Notes: a model not told the origin generated them from the letters alone. A stretch of 64,000 nucleotides of DNA from Cacajao melanocephalus (GCA_963573385.1 CAUYLG010076622.1:62001-126000); one strand, 5' to 3'; positions 24,687 through 37,471 are shown, counted from the stretch's first letter. Numbers and translations are program-made.

Positions 24687-26120
24687 ATTGAGCAGAAGGG
24701 AAGAGCAGAACATGACATGTGACATGTTTGGCTTTGTTTTGAGAAAACAATATTTACCTGATGTAGCCTGGTCCTGAATAATGTAGTTCAACATGCTCCC
24801 ACTCAAGGCACAGTCTCCTTGAGTACCCCACGTCCTTGGGGAAAATCAAAATAAAGATTCTTACCATCTCCCATACAGTTAGGGAAATTTCAACAGAGAA
24901 AGAAAGAATGTAGGTAAAACTCCAGACCAGCAGCCTGAGCCGCCTCTGCCACCGGGTCATTATAACAGTCTCAAGGGTCCCACCTGCCAATGCTGTGCCT
25001 TCTTTCCACTCCATGGAATACGGTACTGGAAACAGACACGTGGAAATAGTTTGCTTGCAGTACTCTGACATGTGACAGTTTCCTGCATGAGACTTTTATT
25101 CTTATTTGGCACTTGGACTTTTAAATGACTCTGTGATTAATGCTTCGATGCTGCACGTGATAATTGTCTTGGCAGAAAGATGTCTTTGTTCTTGCCCACT
25201 CACCTTTTGTATAGTGTTTCCCACTCCTGTTCCCTTTTTATGAGTTGTTGATGTTCATCTATATTTAGCGAGTGTTTTGCTAATATCCAAGGAGTCATCA
25301 AAGGTGCAGCTGCTTCATCGCTACAGGAAATCCCCACTTTAGGGGGTTGGCTCTGCTCTAGGAGGTTCTGCTCTGGAACTGTCCTCTGCATAAGGATGAG
25401 AAATGCGCTCCTTGATTTTTAAATTAGCTGGCTGAGACATCCATCTTTTTTCCCCCCGTTTGGGGCTCAATGAACTCATATGTTATTCTTGGTTGATTGT
25501 CAGACTAACGAGGATGTTTTTCTGATGGCCTTTATTTGGAGTTATTTTCGCTTGTTTTTTCCTCCCTTTCCAGGGGCTCCTTTCTTCATTGTGTGGACAT
25601 GTGACCTTGTTTTCGTGTTTTCAGTGTCCTAAGCTAGGAAACTTGTGATAGAACTTTCCTGTTCCTTCCTGAGTTACTGGTTTGTGTCACAAATGCTTGG
25701 CTCACTTCCTTCATGTCCTTAGAAAAGGAGGTCCCCTAAAATGTCTCCCCCTACCCTGCTGCCTTTTTACCATGTGTGAACACTGCAGCAGAAGTCATTA
25801 CAAGGTCCACCCTTCTTGAATGTCATCTAAATCTGGTTAATTGACAATATACGCAAAATATTCTATTTTAAAGCAATCCCACTGTAAGACAATGCCATTA
25901 TAGAGTTCTCACTACATTCTAAGCTGCCTCTGTCCACAAAAAGAGAATGCTCAAAGACAATTCCGCATAAGGCCCTGTTAGTCTCTCCAGCAACTCATTT
26001 CTAGTCATCCTTAGACAGAGAAAATATTTATTCTCCATTGGTTTGGGCTACAAAAAATCAGAATTGGTTTGGCAACATAGAGAGAAGCTGACTTTACAAA
26101 AAAAAAAATCCAAAAACATA
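24687..26120. other. No recognised feature
   Basis: Unassigned. A 105-codon minus frame at 24754-25071 has no domain. Confidence 0.45.
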
Positions 26121-26290
26121 AACCAGTCGGGCATGGTGGTGCATGTGCCTTTAGTCCCAGCTACTCAGGAAGCTCAGCGGGGAGGATCACTTGAGTCCAG
26201 GAGTTCAAGATTGCAGTGAGCTATGATCACACCACTGCATTCCAGGCTGGGTGACAGAGTGAGACCCTGGTCCCTTAAAAATAAAAAATT
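26121..26290 (+). mobile_element. Alu right arm only (FRAM or 5'-truncated AluJ)
   Basis: Begins 'gggcatggtggtgcatgtgcc' and runs through 'gattgcagtgagctatgatcacaccactgcattcc' to 'gtgagaccctgg'. There is no left arm. The right-arm 'gctatgatcac' bases point to an old AluJ or free right monomer. Confidence 0.85.
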
Positions 26291-27200
26291 AAATGTCAGG
26301 AGTGAAAAAGAAATCACCCTTTTCATACACATCTTGAAACAAAATAAGTAGCAAAAAGAATTCTGGAATGGATTTCACAAGTTCTTTGAAACTGACAAGA
26401 ATCCACCAGAGAAGGAAGACTAAACACAGAAACTGGAATGGGTAGGAGTTGGGCATTTGAAGTGTTCTCTTCTGCTTTTATTATTGCCCCTCCATCCAGT
26501 ACACATGTGTGTTCTTGTAGCAGAATGAGAGAAGAGATGGAAAACCCAGCATTCCCAGGCAGCCTGCTTCGTGCAATGCTTTAATACACCTTTTGGGGAG
26601 ACGTTGTGTTGCAGGTACCTCCCTCATGATGTTATGAGGAGGAAGTGAGTTGATGTTAAACAGTGCCTGGCATATAATAACCAGTATAAATCGTCTGATA
26701 AGCCTCAAAATTAACATCAGCCAAATAAATATATATCCTTTCGACTTGCATCATCCTCTAAGCTAGATTTTTTGCAAAGACACTATTGATTGCCTGCTCA
26801 AAAGCTACTTCCTTCCCCTTTCCTGTGGGCAGGGCTGACCTCCACTTAATAAAGGCTACAAATGACATATTCTGCCTTTCCCATCATTCTTTGTAACTGA
26901 AGCAAAAACATGGAACCCAGTCCTGGCCTGTGAAACCAGAGAAAATTATTGCTAGGGTGTTTTAGAAAGATTGTCCTGCCTTACAAAAAAAAGCAGATGG
27001 AGAAGGAGAAGTCCCCTTCTATGCTTCCTGTCTTTTCACATCTTTCTCTGACAGTCATCTCTGAGGAAAATAAGAATCTAGTTTTGCTAAACGAAACCTG
27101 GAACCACCTCCACCCAGGCTTGTTATCCACCATTGTGTTGAGATAATGCACTTATGTCCTTACTCTTTAAGCCACTTCCAATCAGGTTGTCAGTTACTTA
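26291..27200. other. Mostly unassigned; possible old repeat 26790-27200
   Basis: The stretch around 26910-27200 (catggaacccagtcctggcctgtga, then aagccacttccaatcaggttgtcagttac) has the general order of an ancient mammalian interspersed repeat that I cannot name. The same pattern seems present at 30200-30690. Confidence 0.3.
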
Positions 27201-27204
27201 TAGC

Positions 27205-27352
27205 CAAATAGATCCCAATGAATGCAAGATTATTTTACATGAGGAAATGGGGTATTATAAAGGTTCGATAAGTTTGCCAGCCGGACAGGTGGTAGACCTA
27301 GATTTTGAACGCAATCTAACTCTAGAGCTTGAGCTCTTACTGCTGTACCAGG
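27205..27352 (-). mobile_element. MIR SINE, minus strand
   Basis: 'gcaagattattttacatgaggaaatggggta' (27222-27252), 'ggtggtagacctagattttgaacgcaatctaactctagagc' and 'gctcttactgctgtacc' follow the reverse-complement MIR order. Confidence 0.7.
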
Positions 27353-27504
27353 AAGTCACCACCACAGTGCTCACCAACTGGACAAACTAGTTCAGGTCTT
27401 GAAACACCAAGGAACCACTGTGGACAGGGATGACTGGGAAGAGTATAATATTTAAAATGCCTTATGTATGTATCATGTCTTTAGTTATTTGCAAATCACT
27501 TTCA

Positions 27505-27665
27505 TATCTAGAAATGCAGAGCTGGAAGGGAGCTTATAGACCATGCAGTCCAGATGACAGAACTGAGATGTCCAAAGTCATACACCTGGTTAAGTGGCAA
27601 AGTCATATGAGAACTGATATCATGACCCATCATTCTTTTTCTACACCATTATCGCATTTTATCAA
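27505..27665 (-). mobile_element. MIR-superfamily SINE, minus strand
   Basis: 'agagctggaagggagcttatagaccatgcagtcc' then 'gacagaactgagatgtccaaagtcatacacctggttaagtggcaaag' match the MIR3-type order. Confidence 0.6.
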
Positions 27666-27721
27666 ACTTCATTATCCCAAGGTCATCATGAAATGGGGAG
27701 AGGTTGAATAAACAATTGAAC

Positions 27722-27895
27722 ATTCGCTGTTATTGATCCCACTTTACATATGGAGAAACTGAGGCACAGAGAGGTTTGTTTGTTTGTTTTGTTTGTATCT
27801 TGTCCAAGGTCACAAAGCTAGTAAGTGGTGAAGCTATAATATAAATTCAGGCAGTCTGGCTCTAAATTCCTGACCACTATAATATTTACTCTCAA
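27722..27895 (-). mobile_element. MIR SINE, minus strand, with internal TTTG expansion
   Basis: 'cactttacatatggagaaactgaggcacagagagg' then a (gttt)n run at 27775-27797, then 'aaggtcacaaagctagtaagtgg' and 'caggcagtctggctctaa'. The TTTG run sits where MIR has 'ttaagtaacttg'. Confidence 0.85.
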
Positions 27896-28440
27896 GAGCT
27901 CTGCTTCTATAACTTAGGCCTAGCTTATACAGATGTGCTTTTATAATTTGGTGGATGATTATATTAATACTATAATTAATATCATAGATGCCAATAAGGT
28001 CAACCCAAAGATTATGACCCTCCAGCCTGGCCAGCTGGCACTGTAAGCAGCAGATTGCTGCTGATATTCACTGCTGGATTACCCAAAGGACACTCTAATG
28101 CATGCAAAAAACACCAGTGAATTACAACCAGTAAAAGAGAAAAGTTCAGCTTCAAAGAACTTACCCAGAATTTTCCAATGCAAAATCTGAAAAGATACAT
28201 TTTTAATTTTAGCATGCATGCAAGCTTTGGGCTTTATGGTTTTGCATTGTCCTTATTTTTAGTTTCTAGGTCTGAATCCAGCCTTGCAATTAGGAAGTCT
28301 TGAGGGAAGATACCACCATTATGGCCCTGTTTCAGGATTTTGTCATCTCTCTACACATTGTTACAGGAGTTCTTGACCATCTGCCTCTCTTTCATCTTAT
28401 CCTCCTTGATTTCATTCTTCATAGTGTGATATAAAAAGCT
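27896..28440. other. No recognised feature
   Basis: AT-rich sequence of no recognised family. Confidence 0.45.
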
Positions 28441-28870
28441 ATCAAATGTAAATCTAAGCTTGTGTCTCCTACTTAAAGTACTCCCAATCATCTATACAAT
28501 AAAAATCTAAGCTCCTTAGCATAGCATTCAAAGCTCTTGGTGATCTGGGCTGTGTGCATCCCTCTGGCTTCATGTCCTGACCATTCACACACCAAAATAC
28601 CAACATACCATTTGGTATACTACACAAACATACATAGACAAACAGACATAGATACACACACACACAGACACACATACAGCATGTTTCTCATGCCTCTGGG
28701 GCTCTGCTCATGGTCTTCTCTTTTCTTAGAATGCTTTTCCTACTGTTTCCCTTTGCTTATACTTTAAAATCTATAGTTTTAAAGACTCTTCAAGAAACCT
28801 CACTACACCACTTATTGCTATCTTGACAAATTACCTAAATTCTCTGGGTCTCCTTCCTCATGTTTAAAAA
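28441..28870 (+). mobile_element. L2 LINE, plus strand, with a CA tract
   Basis: 'ctaagctccttagcatagcattcaaagctcttggtgatctgggc' type block (28506-28549) and 'cttagaatgcttttcctactgtttccc...cttcaagaaacctcactac' follow L2 order. A short CA/GACA tract interrupts at about 28645-28678. Confidence 0.8.
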
Positions 28871-28879
28871 TGGGGTTAA

Positions 28880-29262
28880 ATGGAGTGCTATGTAGCCATA
28901 AAAACAGAATAAAATCATGTCCTTTGCAGCAACATGGATACAGCTGGAAGCCATTATTCTAAGCAAATTAATGAAGGAACAGAAAACCAAATATCATGTT
29001 TTATCACTTATAGATGGGAGCTAAACACTGAGTACTTGAAGATATAAAGATGGCAACAGTAGACACTGGGGACTACTAGAGGGGAGTGAACAGGAGAGAT
29101 GAGGACAAGGGTTGAAAACTAACTGTTGGACCTGGGTGGCAACATGATCAATCATATCTCAAACCTCAGCCTCATGCAATATACCCAGGTAACAAACCTG
29201 CACATGTACCCCCTGAATCTAACATAAAAGTTGAAATTATTAAAAGTAAAAGAAAACAAAAC
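28880..29262 (+). mobile_element. L1 3' end (end of ORF2 plus 3' UTR), plus strand
   Basis: 'catgtcctttgcagcaacatggatacagctgg' type block (28916-28947), 'atcacttatagatgggagctaaacactgag', 'actggggactactagagggg' and 'ggtaacaaacctgcacatgtaccccctgaatctaa' are the L1PA/L1PB 3' end. It is strongly 5'-truncated and followed by an A-rich tail. Confidence 0.93.
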
Positions 29263-29279
29263 AAAACTGGATTTAATAA

Positions 29280-29845
29280 AAATTCCTGAGATAATCCAAC
29301 TATACATTGTCTACACAGTAAACTCGCTTTAGATCTAAGGATGCACACAGGTTGAAAGTGAAAGGACGTAAAAGGATATTTTATGCAAATAGTAAAAAAA
29401 AAAAAGCAGAGGTGGCTATACTAATATCAGGTAAATAGAGCTTAAGTCCAAATGATTACAGGAGACAAAAGAAGATATTATCTAATGATAAAAAGGTCAA
29501 TTCATCAAGAAGATAAAACAATTATAAACATATATGCACCAAACATCAGAGTTCATAAATATATGAAACATATATTGACAAATTTGAAGGCAGAAATAGA
29601 CAGTTTGACAATAATAGTAGAAGACTTCAAAACCTCAATTTCAATAATGGATAGAACAAAGAGACAGAAGATCAATAAAAAAATAAAGACTGGAACACAC
29701 AATAGGCCAACTGGACCTAACAGACATATTCAGAACCCACCCAATAGCAGAATACACATTTTTCTCCAGTGCACATGGAACATTCTCCAGGATAGATCAT
29801 ATGTTAGTTGACAAAACAAGATTTAATAAATTTTAAAAGATTGAA
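29280..29845 (+). mobile_element. L1M fragment spanning the ORF2 endonuclease
   Basis: A-rich old L1 sequence lying directly after the younger L1 3' end. The segment from about 29407 encodes the endonuclease domain (see the pseudogene entry). It ends at 'aaaagattgaaaa', near the end of that domain. Confidence 0.85.
29407..29845 (+). pseudogene. Decayed L1 ORF2 endonuclease domain
   Basis: The L1 endonuclease nicks target DNA before reverse transcription. Here the translation of 29452 onward shows YYLMIKRSIHQED, then IINIYAPNIR, then IIVEDFKTS, and after frameshifts DLTDIFRTHP and EYTFFSSAHGTFSRIDHML (about 29750-29812). These are consecutive blocks of the APE-like endonuclease. The metal and substrate-binding 'GDFN' motif reads EDFK, replacing the conserved asparagine; the SRIDH motif with its histidine is still visible. 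Frame changes occur near 29690-29720. The N-terminal third of the domain is absent. Inactive fossil. Confidence 0.85.
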
Positions 29846-29849
29846 AAAA

Positions 29850-30199
29850 GGTCTGAAATATCTACTCTGCCCACTATATCTGAAACACTGCACCAGGCAC
29901 TAGGCATACCATGTAGATAACAAAGATGTAAGTCCTGCTCTCAGAAACATTGTAGTTAAACTGGAGTTACAGAAAATCAATTGCAATGCAATATGGTAAC
30001 TGGTTACATTTTAAAATGTATTGCTTGAGTTATTTTCAGATAGAATACCTTTGCATTAGTGGGATACTCACCTACCATAGGGCCTGGGCTGTACATAGCT
30101 GTGATTCTACCTCAGAGGCTATAATTGAGCTGCTCTGCATCAGATTTTGTCACATCAATAACCTTTTGGATGCTACCTAAGGCAGATTTAAAATGTGAC
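29850..30199. other. Possible ancient repeat, otherwise unassigned
   Basis: 'gcaccaggcactaggcatacc' (29890-29910) with 'gtcctgctctcagaaacattgtagtta' recalls a widespread mammalian repeat whose name I cannot assign. A similar order appears around 50130-50280. Confidence 0.35.
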
Positions 30200-30690
30200 T
30201 GCCAGTTATTTGACATTCCTGTTATCAGAGTGAAGTCTGTATTTCTTCCCATTTAATCAGGTGGGTGGCAGTTTTGGCCAGTGGAGTATGACAAAAGTGA
30301 TGCTTTGTGACCTCAGAGTCAGCTTTCACTTTGTTTGCTGGAATCTGCACACTTGGAGCCCTAAAGCTAGCATGTAAGAAAGTCAACTTCTTTGAGATTT
30401 CTAAGCTAACAGGGCCACATGTAGATGTACTGGTCAATAGTCCCAGGTGGGCCCACCTTTCAGCACTTCAGCCCAAACACCAAACATGTGAATGAAGAAG
30501 TCCCTTTGAAATGGGTCCTCCAGACCAGACCTCATCATCCAAGTTAACTATACCATCCAAATTACCCCAACTGAGACTCCAGACATTATAAAGCAGGGAA
30601 GAGCTTTCTCTGAATTCCTGATTCACAAAATCTGTGAACAGTAGTTTGGGGGTAGATTGTTACACAGCAACAAACAATCAGAATATTACC
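30200..30690. mobile_element. Ancient interspersed repeat, family not assigned
   Basis: The order 'ttttggccagtggagtatgac', 'gaagtccctttgaaatggg', 'gtttgggggtagattgttacacagcaacaaacaatcag' (about 30270-30682) is one I associate with an old repeat ending in 'ttgtttgttacagcagca'. Family, strand and exact limits are uncertain. Confidence 0.4.
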
Positions 30691-30749
30691 ACTTCATAAT
30701 AATTAGCAGTTTTACCACACTGGACCAATTTATCAAACAATTGATTCAG

Positions 30750-31460
30750 AGCTTCAAATCTATCTCTCACTTATCCCCCTGTAATACTGCAACATAATTT
30801 AATTCTGATGCCAACCACCAGAGTTAGCATCAGACTCCACAGGGTTAAGACCACGGTCCCCAAAAGACTACCTGCACTTCATACACCAGCTGCAAGTTCA
30901 GGGGTGCCCAGGATACCTGCACTTCTGACGAACTGGCTACATATCCTGGGAATTTCCATGGCCTCAATTACGTTGAATAATTTGCTAGAATGACTCACAG
31001 AACTCAGGAAAGTGCTATACTACAGTTTTGTTATCAAAGGATATAATTTAGAACCAGTCAAATGAAGAGACACAATGCAAAGTCTAGGAGTGTCCCAGAC
31101 ACAGGGCTTTTGTGCCCTTACTTTATGAAATCAGAGCACATCACTATCCAGGCATATTGATATGCTCACCAAGCAGAAAGCCCTGAGCTTTGATGTCCAG
31201 AGTTTTTATTGGAGTTTCATTACATAGACATGATTGATTAAATAATCTTCAACTCTCCTTTCTTCCCTAGAGGTCAGATGAGCTCAAAGTCTCTCTTTAA
31301 ACACTTGGTTGATCTTTCTAGTGACTAGCCTAACCTCAGTCATCTCATTAGCCTCAGTTCAGGTATGATCCAAGGGACTATGAATAAAAAGGCATTTTTA
31401 CCACTCAAGAAATTCCAAGGATTTAGAGTACCCCTCCTGATGATTAGGGATAAAGATCAG
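30750..31460. mobile_element. ERVL-type LTR remnant (uncertain family)
   Basis: Landmarks 'tttgctagaatgactcacagaactcagg' (30979-31006), 'gtttttattggagtttcattacatagacatgattgattaaat' (31202-31243), 'catctcattagcctc' (31340-31354) and 'cactcaagaaattccaaggattt' (31402-31424) occur in this order in ERVL-class LTRs of mammals. No internal retroviral coding sequence is seen. Confidence 0.5.
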
Positions 31461-32290
31461 TCAAATTATTGATTATACAAACCCTCCTTCCTCCCCATAT
31501 ACTACTTCATTATATTGGCAGAAACAGCAAACTACATTTCTTCTTTGATGCTGGTTTATTGTTAGGCTTAGCCAAAGGGGTGTTAGAAGACAGGAAGGAA
31601 GGAGAAGAGATTTACTGCTTTGTGTTTGCCTCCTGTTTTCTTCCCATTCCTGTGGGCATCAACCTAGCCACACTTTCCACCCTGCAGTGGCAGTTCATTT
31701 CAAAACCTACAGTCCATTACAACATGTGGTTTTCCTAACACTCCCAAAACCAGGTTCATTATGCCCCCTCAAAAACATGAGAACAAGCCATTCATCAACA
31801 GTTACCATTTCCACTTAGATGTCTGGGTCTTAATCCATTAAGTCCCTTCTCTCAGCTCAGAGACACCAGCGTTAGCCGAGCTGAATCTCTTCCTCAAAAG
31901 TCTGTGTCCCAGCTCCACAGGGTCCCCCATCCAAGTTCAAAGACGCTAGAACCAGCCAGCTAGTAGGCTCTCCTCAAAAGTCTTACTTTCAGCTCTGTGT
32001 ATCCCATCTCCAAGTTTCTAAGTTTTAATAATTCTAGCCACTGCAGTGTGTTTCCTAAACTCTAGGGATGATACTTTAGTTCCTTTTTCCTTTCCTCCGA
32101 TATCCAGTTATAAATTTTTTTCTATTTAATTCCTTCTATTAAAAAATACTGGTGTCACTTTAATCTACTGATGGATACACAGTCCTCTCCAGGACTGGTA
32201 ATAGTTCCATCCCCACAAGAGTTCACCCTTGGCTTCCTTGGACTTGCCACATCATCGTAACAGGGACTTTAGACCTGAGCTATACAGTAG
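31461..32290. other. No recognised feature
   Basis: Unassigned. It contains a loose internal echo: 'cagctcagagacaccagcgttagcc' (31854-31878) and 'aagttcaaagacgctagaaccagcc' (31935-31959) resemble each other. Confidence 0.4.
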
Positions 32291-32510
32291 AACCTACTAT
32301 GATAATGAAAATGTTGCAACTGGCAATGCCCAACATGATGACCTATAGCCTCCTGTGACTGTTAAGAACAAAAATGTGACTGGCGCAAGTGAGGAACTAA
32401 ATTTTCAGCTTTATTTATTAATTTTAATTTTATACAATTAATTTACTTTAAATGACTACATTTCACTAGTGGCTATGGTCCTGGACAGTACAGCTATATA
32501 ACCTTATTCC
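32291..32510. mobile_element. Ancient interspersed repeat, family not assigned
   Basis: 'gtgactggcgcaagtgaggaactaaatttt' followed by AT-rich sequence and 'ctagtggctatggtcctggacagtacag' (32376-32491) has the order of a common mammalian repeat that I cannot name with confidence. Confidence 0.45.
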
Positions 32511-32639
32511 TATCTCTCTCATTTACTGAAACTTGTTCTATTTTTCTATTAATTATGTTGTGGTCTGCCTTACCAACTGTGAACTCCTTGAGATGTCATC
32601 TGATTGTCTTGATACCTGGGTACGTCGCATAAGGAGACA

Positions 32640-32845
32640 TTCAAATTTGATTAACAAATTAAGTATAGTGTGTAACCAGAGTAGTGTAGTAGACAAAGAC
32701 TGAGGCCCTGTGTCAATGAAGAAAGTGATAGCCTTGGATTGTAGAATGCAACTAGTAGGATAGGGCACCTAAACTGTTTGTGCCTCACTTTCCTTACCTA
32801 TAAGATCATTAATATCCCATGAGTTGCACTTATTAGGAATCATGG
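32640..32845 (+). mobile_element. Possible MIR, plus strand
   Basis: 'gtgtagtagacaaagactgaggcc' and 'tgtgcctcactttccttacctataagatcattaata' follow MIR order loosely. Confidence 0.5.
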
Positions 32846-33073
32846 TACTACTTACAAAATTGGCCTGGAAGCTAAAGTTTCACCTTGGTATTAATTTTGA
32901 CATTCTTTCAAAACTAGGTTTAATACATTATTTTCCTACTCATGTCCTGTATCAACTAGATCTTTAAGGAACAAAAATATATGTCTTTTAAGCAGAAAAT
33001 ATGCAGAGAAAGTTCAAGAAAGTTTATCCCTGCTCCTCGGCATGAAGGAAAGAAGGAAGGACTCCACTTTCTT

Positions 33074-33360
33074 CTTCTTTTTTTTTTTTTTTTTGAGATG
33101 GAGTCTTGCTCTGTCACCCAGGCTGGAATGCAATTGCTTGGTCTCAGCTCACTGCAACCTCTGCCCCCTGGGTTCAAGCCATGCTCTTGCATCAGCCACC
33201 TGAGTAGCTGGGATTACAGGTGCCTGCTAATTTTTGTATTTTTAGTAGATACAGGGTTTCACCATGTTGGCCAGGCTGATCTCAAACTCCTGACCTCGTG
33301 ATCTACCTGCCTTGGCCTCCCAAAGTGCTGGGATTACGAGAGTGAGGCATCGTGCCCAGC
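33074..33360 (-). mobile_element. Alu, minus strand
   Basis: T18 tract then the reverse complement of both Alu arms, ending 'cgtgcccagc'. Flanking duplication aggactccactttcttct versus aggactccacttccttct (33059-33076 and 33361-33378). A small deletion removes part of the right-arm 'ccaccacgcccggc' segment. Confidence 0.95.
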
Positions 33361-33569
33361 AGGACTCCACTTCCTTCTATTATTCATTCATCCAGTTGGT
33401 CATTCAATAAATAATTATCACACATATACCAAGTATCAGGCATTGCAATGCCCAAACTACTTTTTTTTTAAGAAAATGTAAATTAAATCTTTCTACCAAT
33501 CTCTCTCATGGCACCTAGTACTTCCATTAGTAGTATACAATATAGTTAAATATTCTACAAATTATGTAA

Positions 33570-33735
33570 TTGTATCTGTTGTACATTCCCTCAATTAATT
33601 GGTAAGCTAAATGAGGGTAGAAAACATGCCTATCTTTTCAACTTGCATCTCCAACAAAACTGTAACATCTATGTAGCATCAATGTAGTATGTGATCACTA
33701 AATTGTTTTTGAATAAATGAATAAACAGAAAAAGA
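33570..33735 (+). mobile_element. L2 LINE 3' end, plus strand
   Basis: 'taagctaaatgagggtagaaaacatgcctatcttttcaacttgcatctcc' type block followed by 'gtatgtgatcactaaattgtttttgaataaatgaat' fits L2. Confidence 0.72.
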
Positions 33736-36700
33736 ATGCCATAGATAGCATTTTGAAAATTAGTCACTAATGCCATACCTCACAAGAATTTAATAACCCC
33801 ATTTGACAAGTTTTCTCAAAAAAATTGACAACCAAGAACTGGAATTCCAAAGCCCCAAAGGGAATGTGGCTAGATAAAACATAAAGATAGTAACTGAGTC
33901 CACAGTCCTCCATTCATTAAATCAATGGCATTCAATGAATTAGCCCAAAACAAAGAAGTCGAGAGGGGGCATAAACACATACTTTAAATTTGCAGAAGGG
34001 ACAAAGTTCTTGAAAATCAAATCTTTCCATTGCAAGAGCAGAGCTTTTTGAAGAAGAAAAAGAGTTTTGACCTTCAAAAAGCTGGTAGTCTAAAGTGTTA
34101 AGCCAGAAAGGAAGAGAGAATGCCTGATGATGTGACTATAGTTTTCTGGCCCAAAAAGAGACTCATGTTGAACAGCATGTGGAAGGAAGAAGGGAAGAAG
34201 AAGCAAAGGGGAACAGGAGAATAGTTTAGATGCTGGTATATTTAGATGGTTTGCCCCTTCCCTCCAAGCCAAGCCCTAGACTAGGAAAGAAATTCTAGAA
34301 ACTCTAAATTCTAGAATCCCCAAAAAGGTTTACAGGTCCTCAAAATAGAGGCTGAAGCTTAGGTAATCAGCAGTCTCATGGAGAAGTCCCTTGTTCCAAC
34401 ACAGTTTTGCAACAGCTGAGTGGAAATGGTAGTAGGACATATCTGGAGAGAGGATTTATAATGATACCCTGAGTCTTCCACAATACCAGTGAGGTAGAGA
34501 GAGCATCTGAAGTCCTCCATGCACAAAGAGAAAAGTTTATCATGAAGCTAAGGAGGTTTAGGCTTCAGGGTGCTCATTTGCATACCCCCTTTACAAAGCC
34601 CCAGAAGGAGTGCTCACATGGTCCCACACTTTTATAAAATTCATAACAGTAAAATATTTTAACGCAATTGGTTAAGACCACTGTTTCTTTTCATTGCAAC
34701 TTCCTCTCTGTCACACTTCCTTCTGTGTCAGATGGTGTTGGAGTAGCCATCAGCATATTTTGGATACAGCTAAGAGGAAGTTGAATTGAGGATACATTTA
34801 TATTTGAGTTTAGTCAGATATATTTACATGGTTCCCAGCCACTTCTGTACATAATTGTTTATGCTAGCTATCCAAGTATACAAATGGATGCCAGAACTCC
34901 TCCTAGCATCCACTGTGCCAACTCAGCCAGAGTCATGGCACAAAGTTACAGAGCCTGAAGTTACAATATGATGTCAACGTATCCTACAGCACCAAGAACC
35001 AGAACAAGATGGGTAGTGGAGGAGAATGGTTTAAAATGTATGAGCCAGGTGCTGGCCTATGGAAAGTTATTTCAGTCAAAAGAGGTATGACATTATAAAG
35101 TGAATCATTAGCTTTTACTGATGCCTACTCAAAACGAAAGTGCTTCCAAGCCAGGAAATTTACCAATTAATATATTCAACTTCCACAAAATTGTATTTTT
35201 TTAATCCTGTTTCTTAAAGCTCTCAAAATTAAATTAGGCCTCTCACCACAAGCCCTGCGTTCTTCCCTGCTGTACCCAATAGGGGCATAGATGTGTTTAA
35301 AGAATGGTGCTAGGCCTGTGGAGACTTTACAATCAGGAGAACGAGGACACAGAGAGACCTACGTGGACAGCGAGGAGAAGGGCCCTTAGGACCCTCCTGC
35401 TATTAATACGGAAAGGAGAGATGCTGATTACTTAAGACCAGAGGAATGCCTCCCCCAAATGGCAGAACGGAACTTAACTGGTCCTTTGATCAACACCCAA
35501 GGAGAAGGAAAGAGGGAGAGACTTAGCTCTGAATGAAAGGTTAAATACTCAGGTGCCCGAAATCCTTAGGTGATTACGTTGACATGAAAGTAACTGGTAT
35601 TTAATTTTCCAACATCAGCAGGAAAAAAGAATTGAGATCTTAGTTCAGTTCAGTTACAGAAAAAGAAGGTCAATCTTTGGACACCTGAGTTTTGTGACAC
35701 TAAAATTAATACTCAGCAAATTGATCACAGAGAGATTCTGCCAGAGTGGCTGAGTTGACTCAATATACAATGTTTCTGGTGACAACACTGAACTTTACTT
35801 AAGTCCTGTGCTCCCGGACAACAATGCTGAGTAAGAAATCCCCCACCCTCCTCTGTACGGACTGGTGTTTTTGGAAAGGGTTAAATGCATTGGACCACCC
35901 TGCTCTTTTATATTCTAAACAAAATGCATCACTCTCCTTCCTCATAACTACCATAGGACTCACAGATGACTCTTTTGTTTCCCTGCTTCTACAGAGCCCT
36001 ACAGTCCCTTCCTTCTTTCCCCTGAGAGATTCCTCATCAGTGAACAGTCTCCCTACTGCAGTAGTCTAAGTAAAACCATGTCCTTAATTCCCCAGTGTAT
36101 TACATCTTGACACCGGCATATTCTCATTAAGCAGTAACCCAAAGGCTAGTTGGGTTTGCAGTTATAATCATAAAACTAGTATTTTATAAGCAGAGTGCTG
36201 TTGGACACATGAAAGATCTGAACAATTCCTTCCATGAAGAAGACTCTTCTGAAGTTAAAAAATAAAATAAAATTGCAGACTTCCAAACGATTATAGCTAT
36301 GTTTTACACAGATTTGAGAAAAGAGATGACCAAAAAATTTCCCTGAATTTAGCACTGATTTACAATAAATTTTATTTTATTAATCCCAAGAAAGCTCTAC
36401 ATACATTTCATGAATTCAAACCTACGTCCAGGTAAAAGTAATCATTTCAGTTGAAGAGCCATGCTTAATGACTTCACACTTCCATAGCCTTTTAAAAGTA
36501 TCTCTATGACACTCCAAGACATTTGGGCCACACATTTGAGACAATGAACTTTGCTTCAGGTGAAAATTAAAATGTGAAGAAAGAGGAGTTGACTTGGCTG
36601 GGGTAGGCAGAGGGTCATAATATCTGGGGCTGTTCTTTCAGGGGGCTGGTGACCGGGCCACTCATGGAACAGACATTTCTTATCCCTAACCTAATGTACC

Positions 36701-36817
36701 CCAAGCCAGGAGCTGGGAATACTCAGAAGCAAATGTCTCTTCCAGGATCTCCTTATGCGGCCCCACAGACAGGAATCACCATGAAACCTCTCCATGCCTC
36801 CAATCTTGTCCTCTACT
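33736..36817. other. Longest stretch with nothing recognised
   Basis: About 3.1 kb with no repeat family I can name except a possible decayed MIR at about 33780-33910. The base composition is ordinary. No splice-bounded exon or long non-repetitive frame is seen; the frame starting at 35824 (81 codons) has no domain. Confidence 0.45.
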
Positions 36818-37471
36818 CTCTTTCTCTTTCTCTGTCACACACACACACACTCTTTCTCTCTCACACACACACGCTCACACACACACTCTCACACACACTC
36901 TTTCACACACTTTTTCCTCTCTCAAACACTCTCACATATACACACACCCTCTCTCTCTCTCAGACACGCACATTCTCACACATGCACTGGCTCTATCTCT
37001 CACACTCACGTTTTCTCTCACACTCACACACTCTCACACTCTCCCATACTCTCTCACACACTCACACACATACACAAACACTCTTTCTCTCACACTCACA
37101 CACACACTGACTCTCACGCACATGCTCTCACATTCACACACACACACACACACTCACACACTTTTTCCTCTCTCACGCACTCTCACACATACACCCTCTC
37201 TCTCTCTCTCTCAGATACACACATTTCTCACATATGCACTGGCTTTCTCTCTCACACGTTCTCTCTCACACACTCATACTCTCATACACTCTTACACACA
37301 CACACATTTTCTCACACTCATACACGCTGGCTCTCTCACACACATGCTCTCTCACACTCACACACATACACATGCACATAAACACACATTCTCACACACC
37401 CTCTCACACACTTTTTCCTCACACACACACACATACACCCTCTCTCACACACATGCTCTCACACACATACA

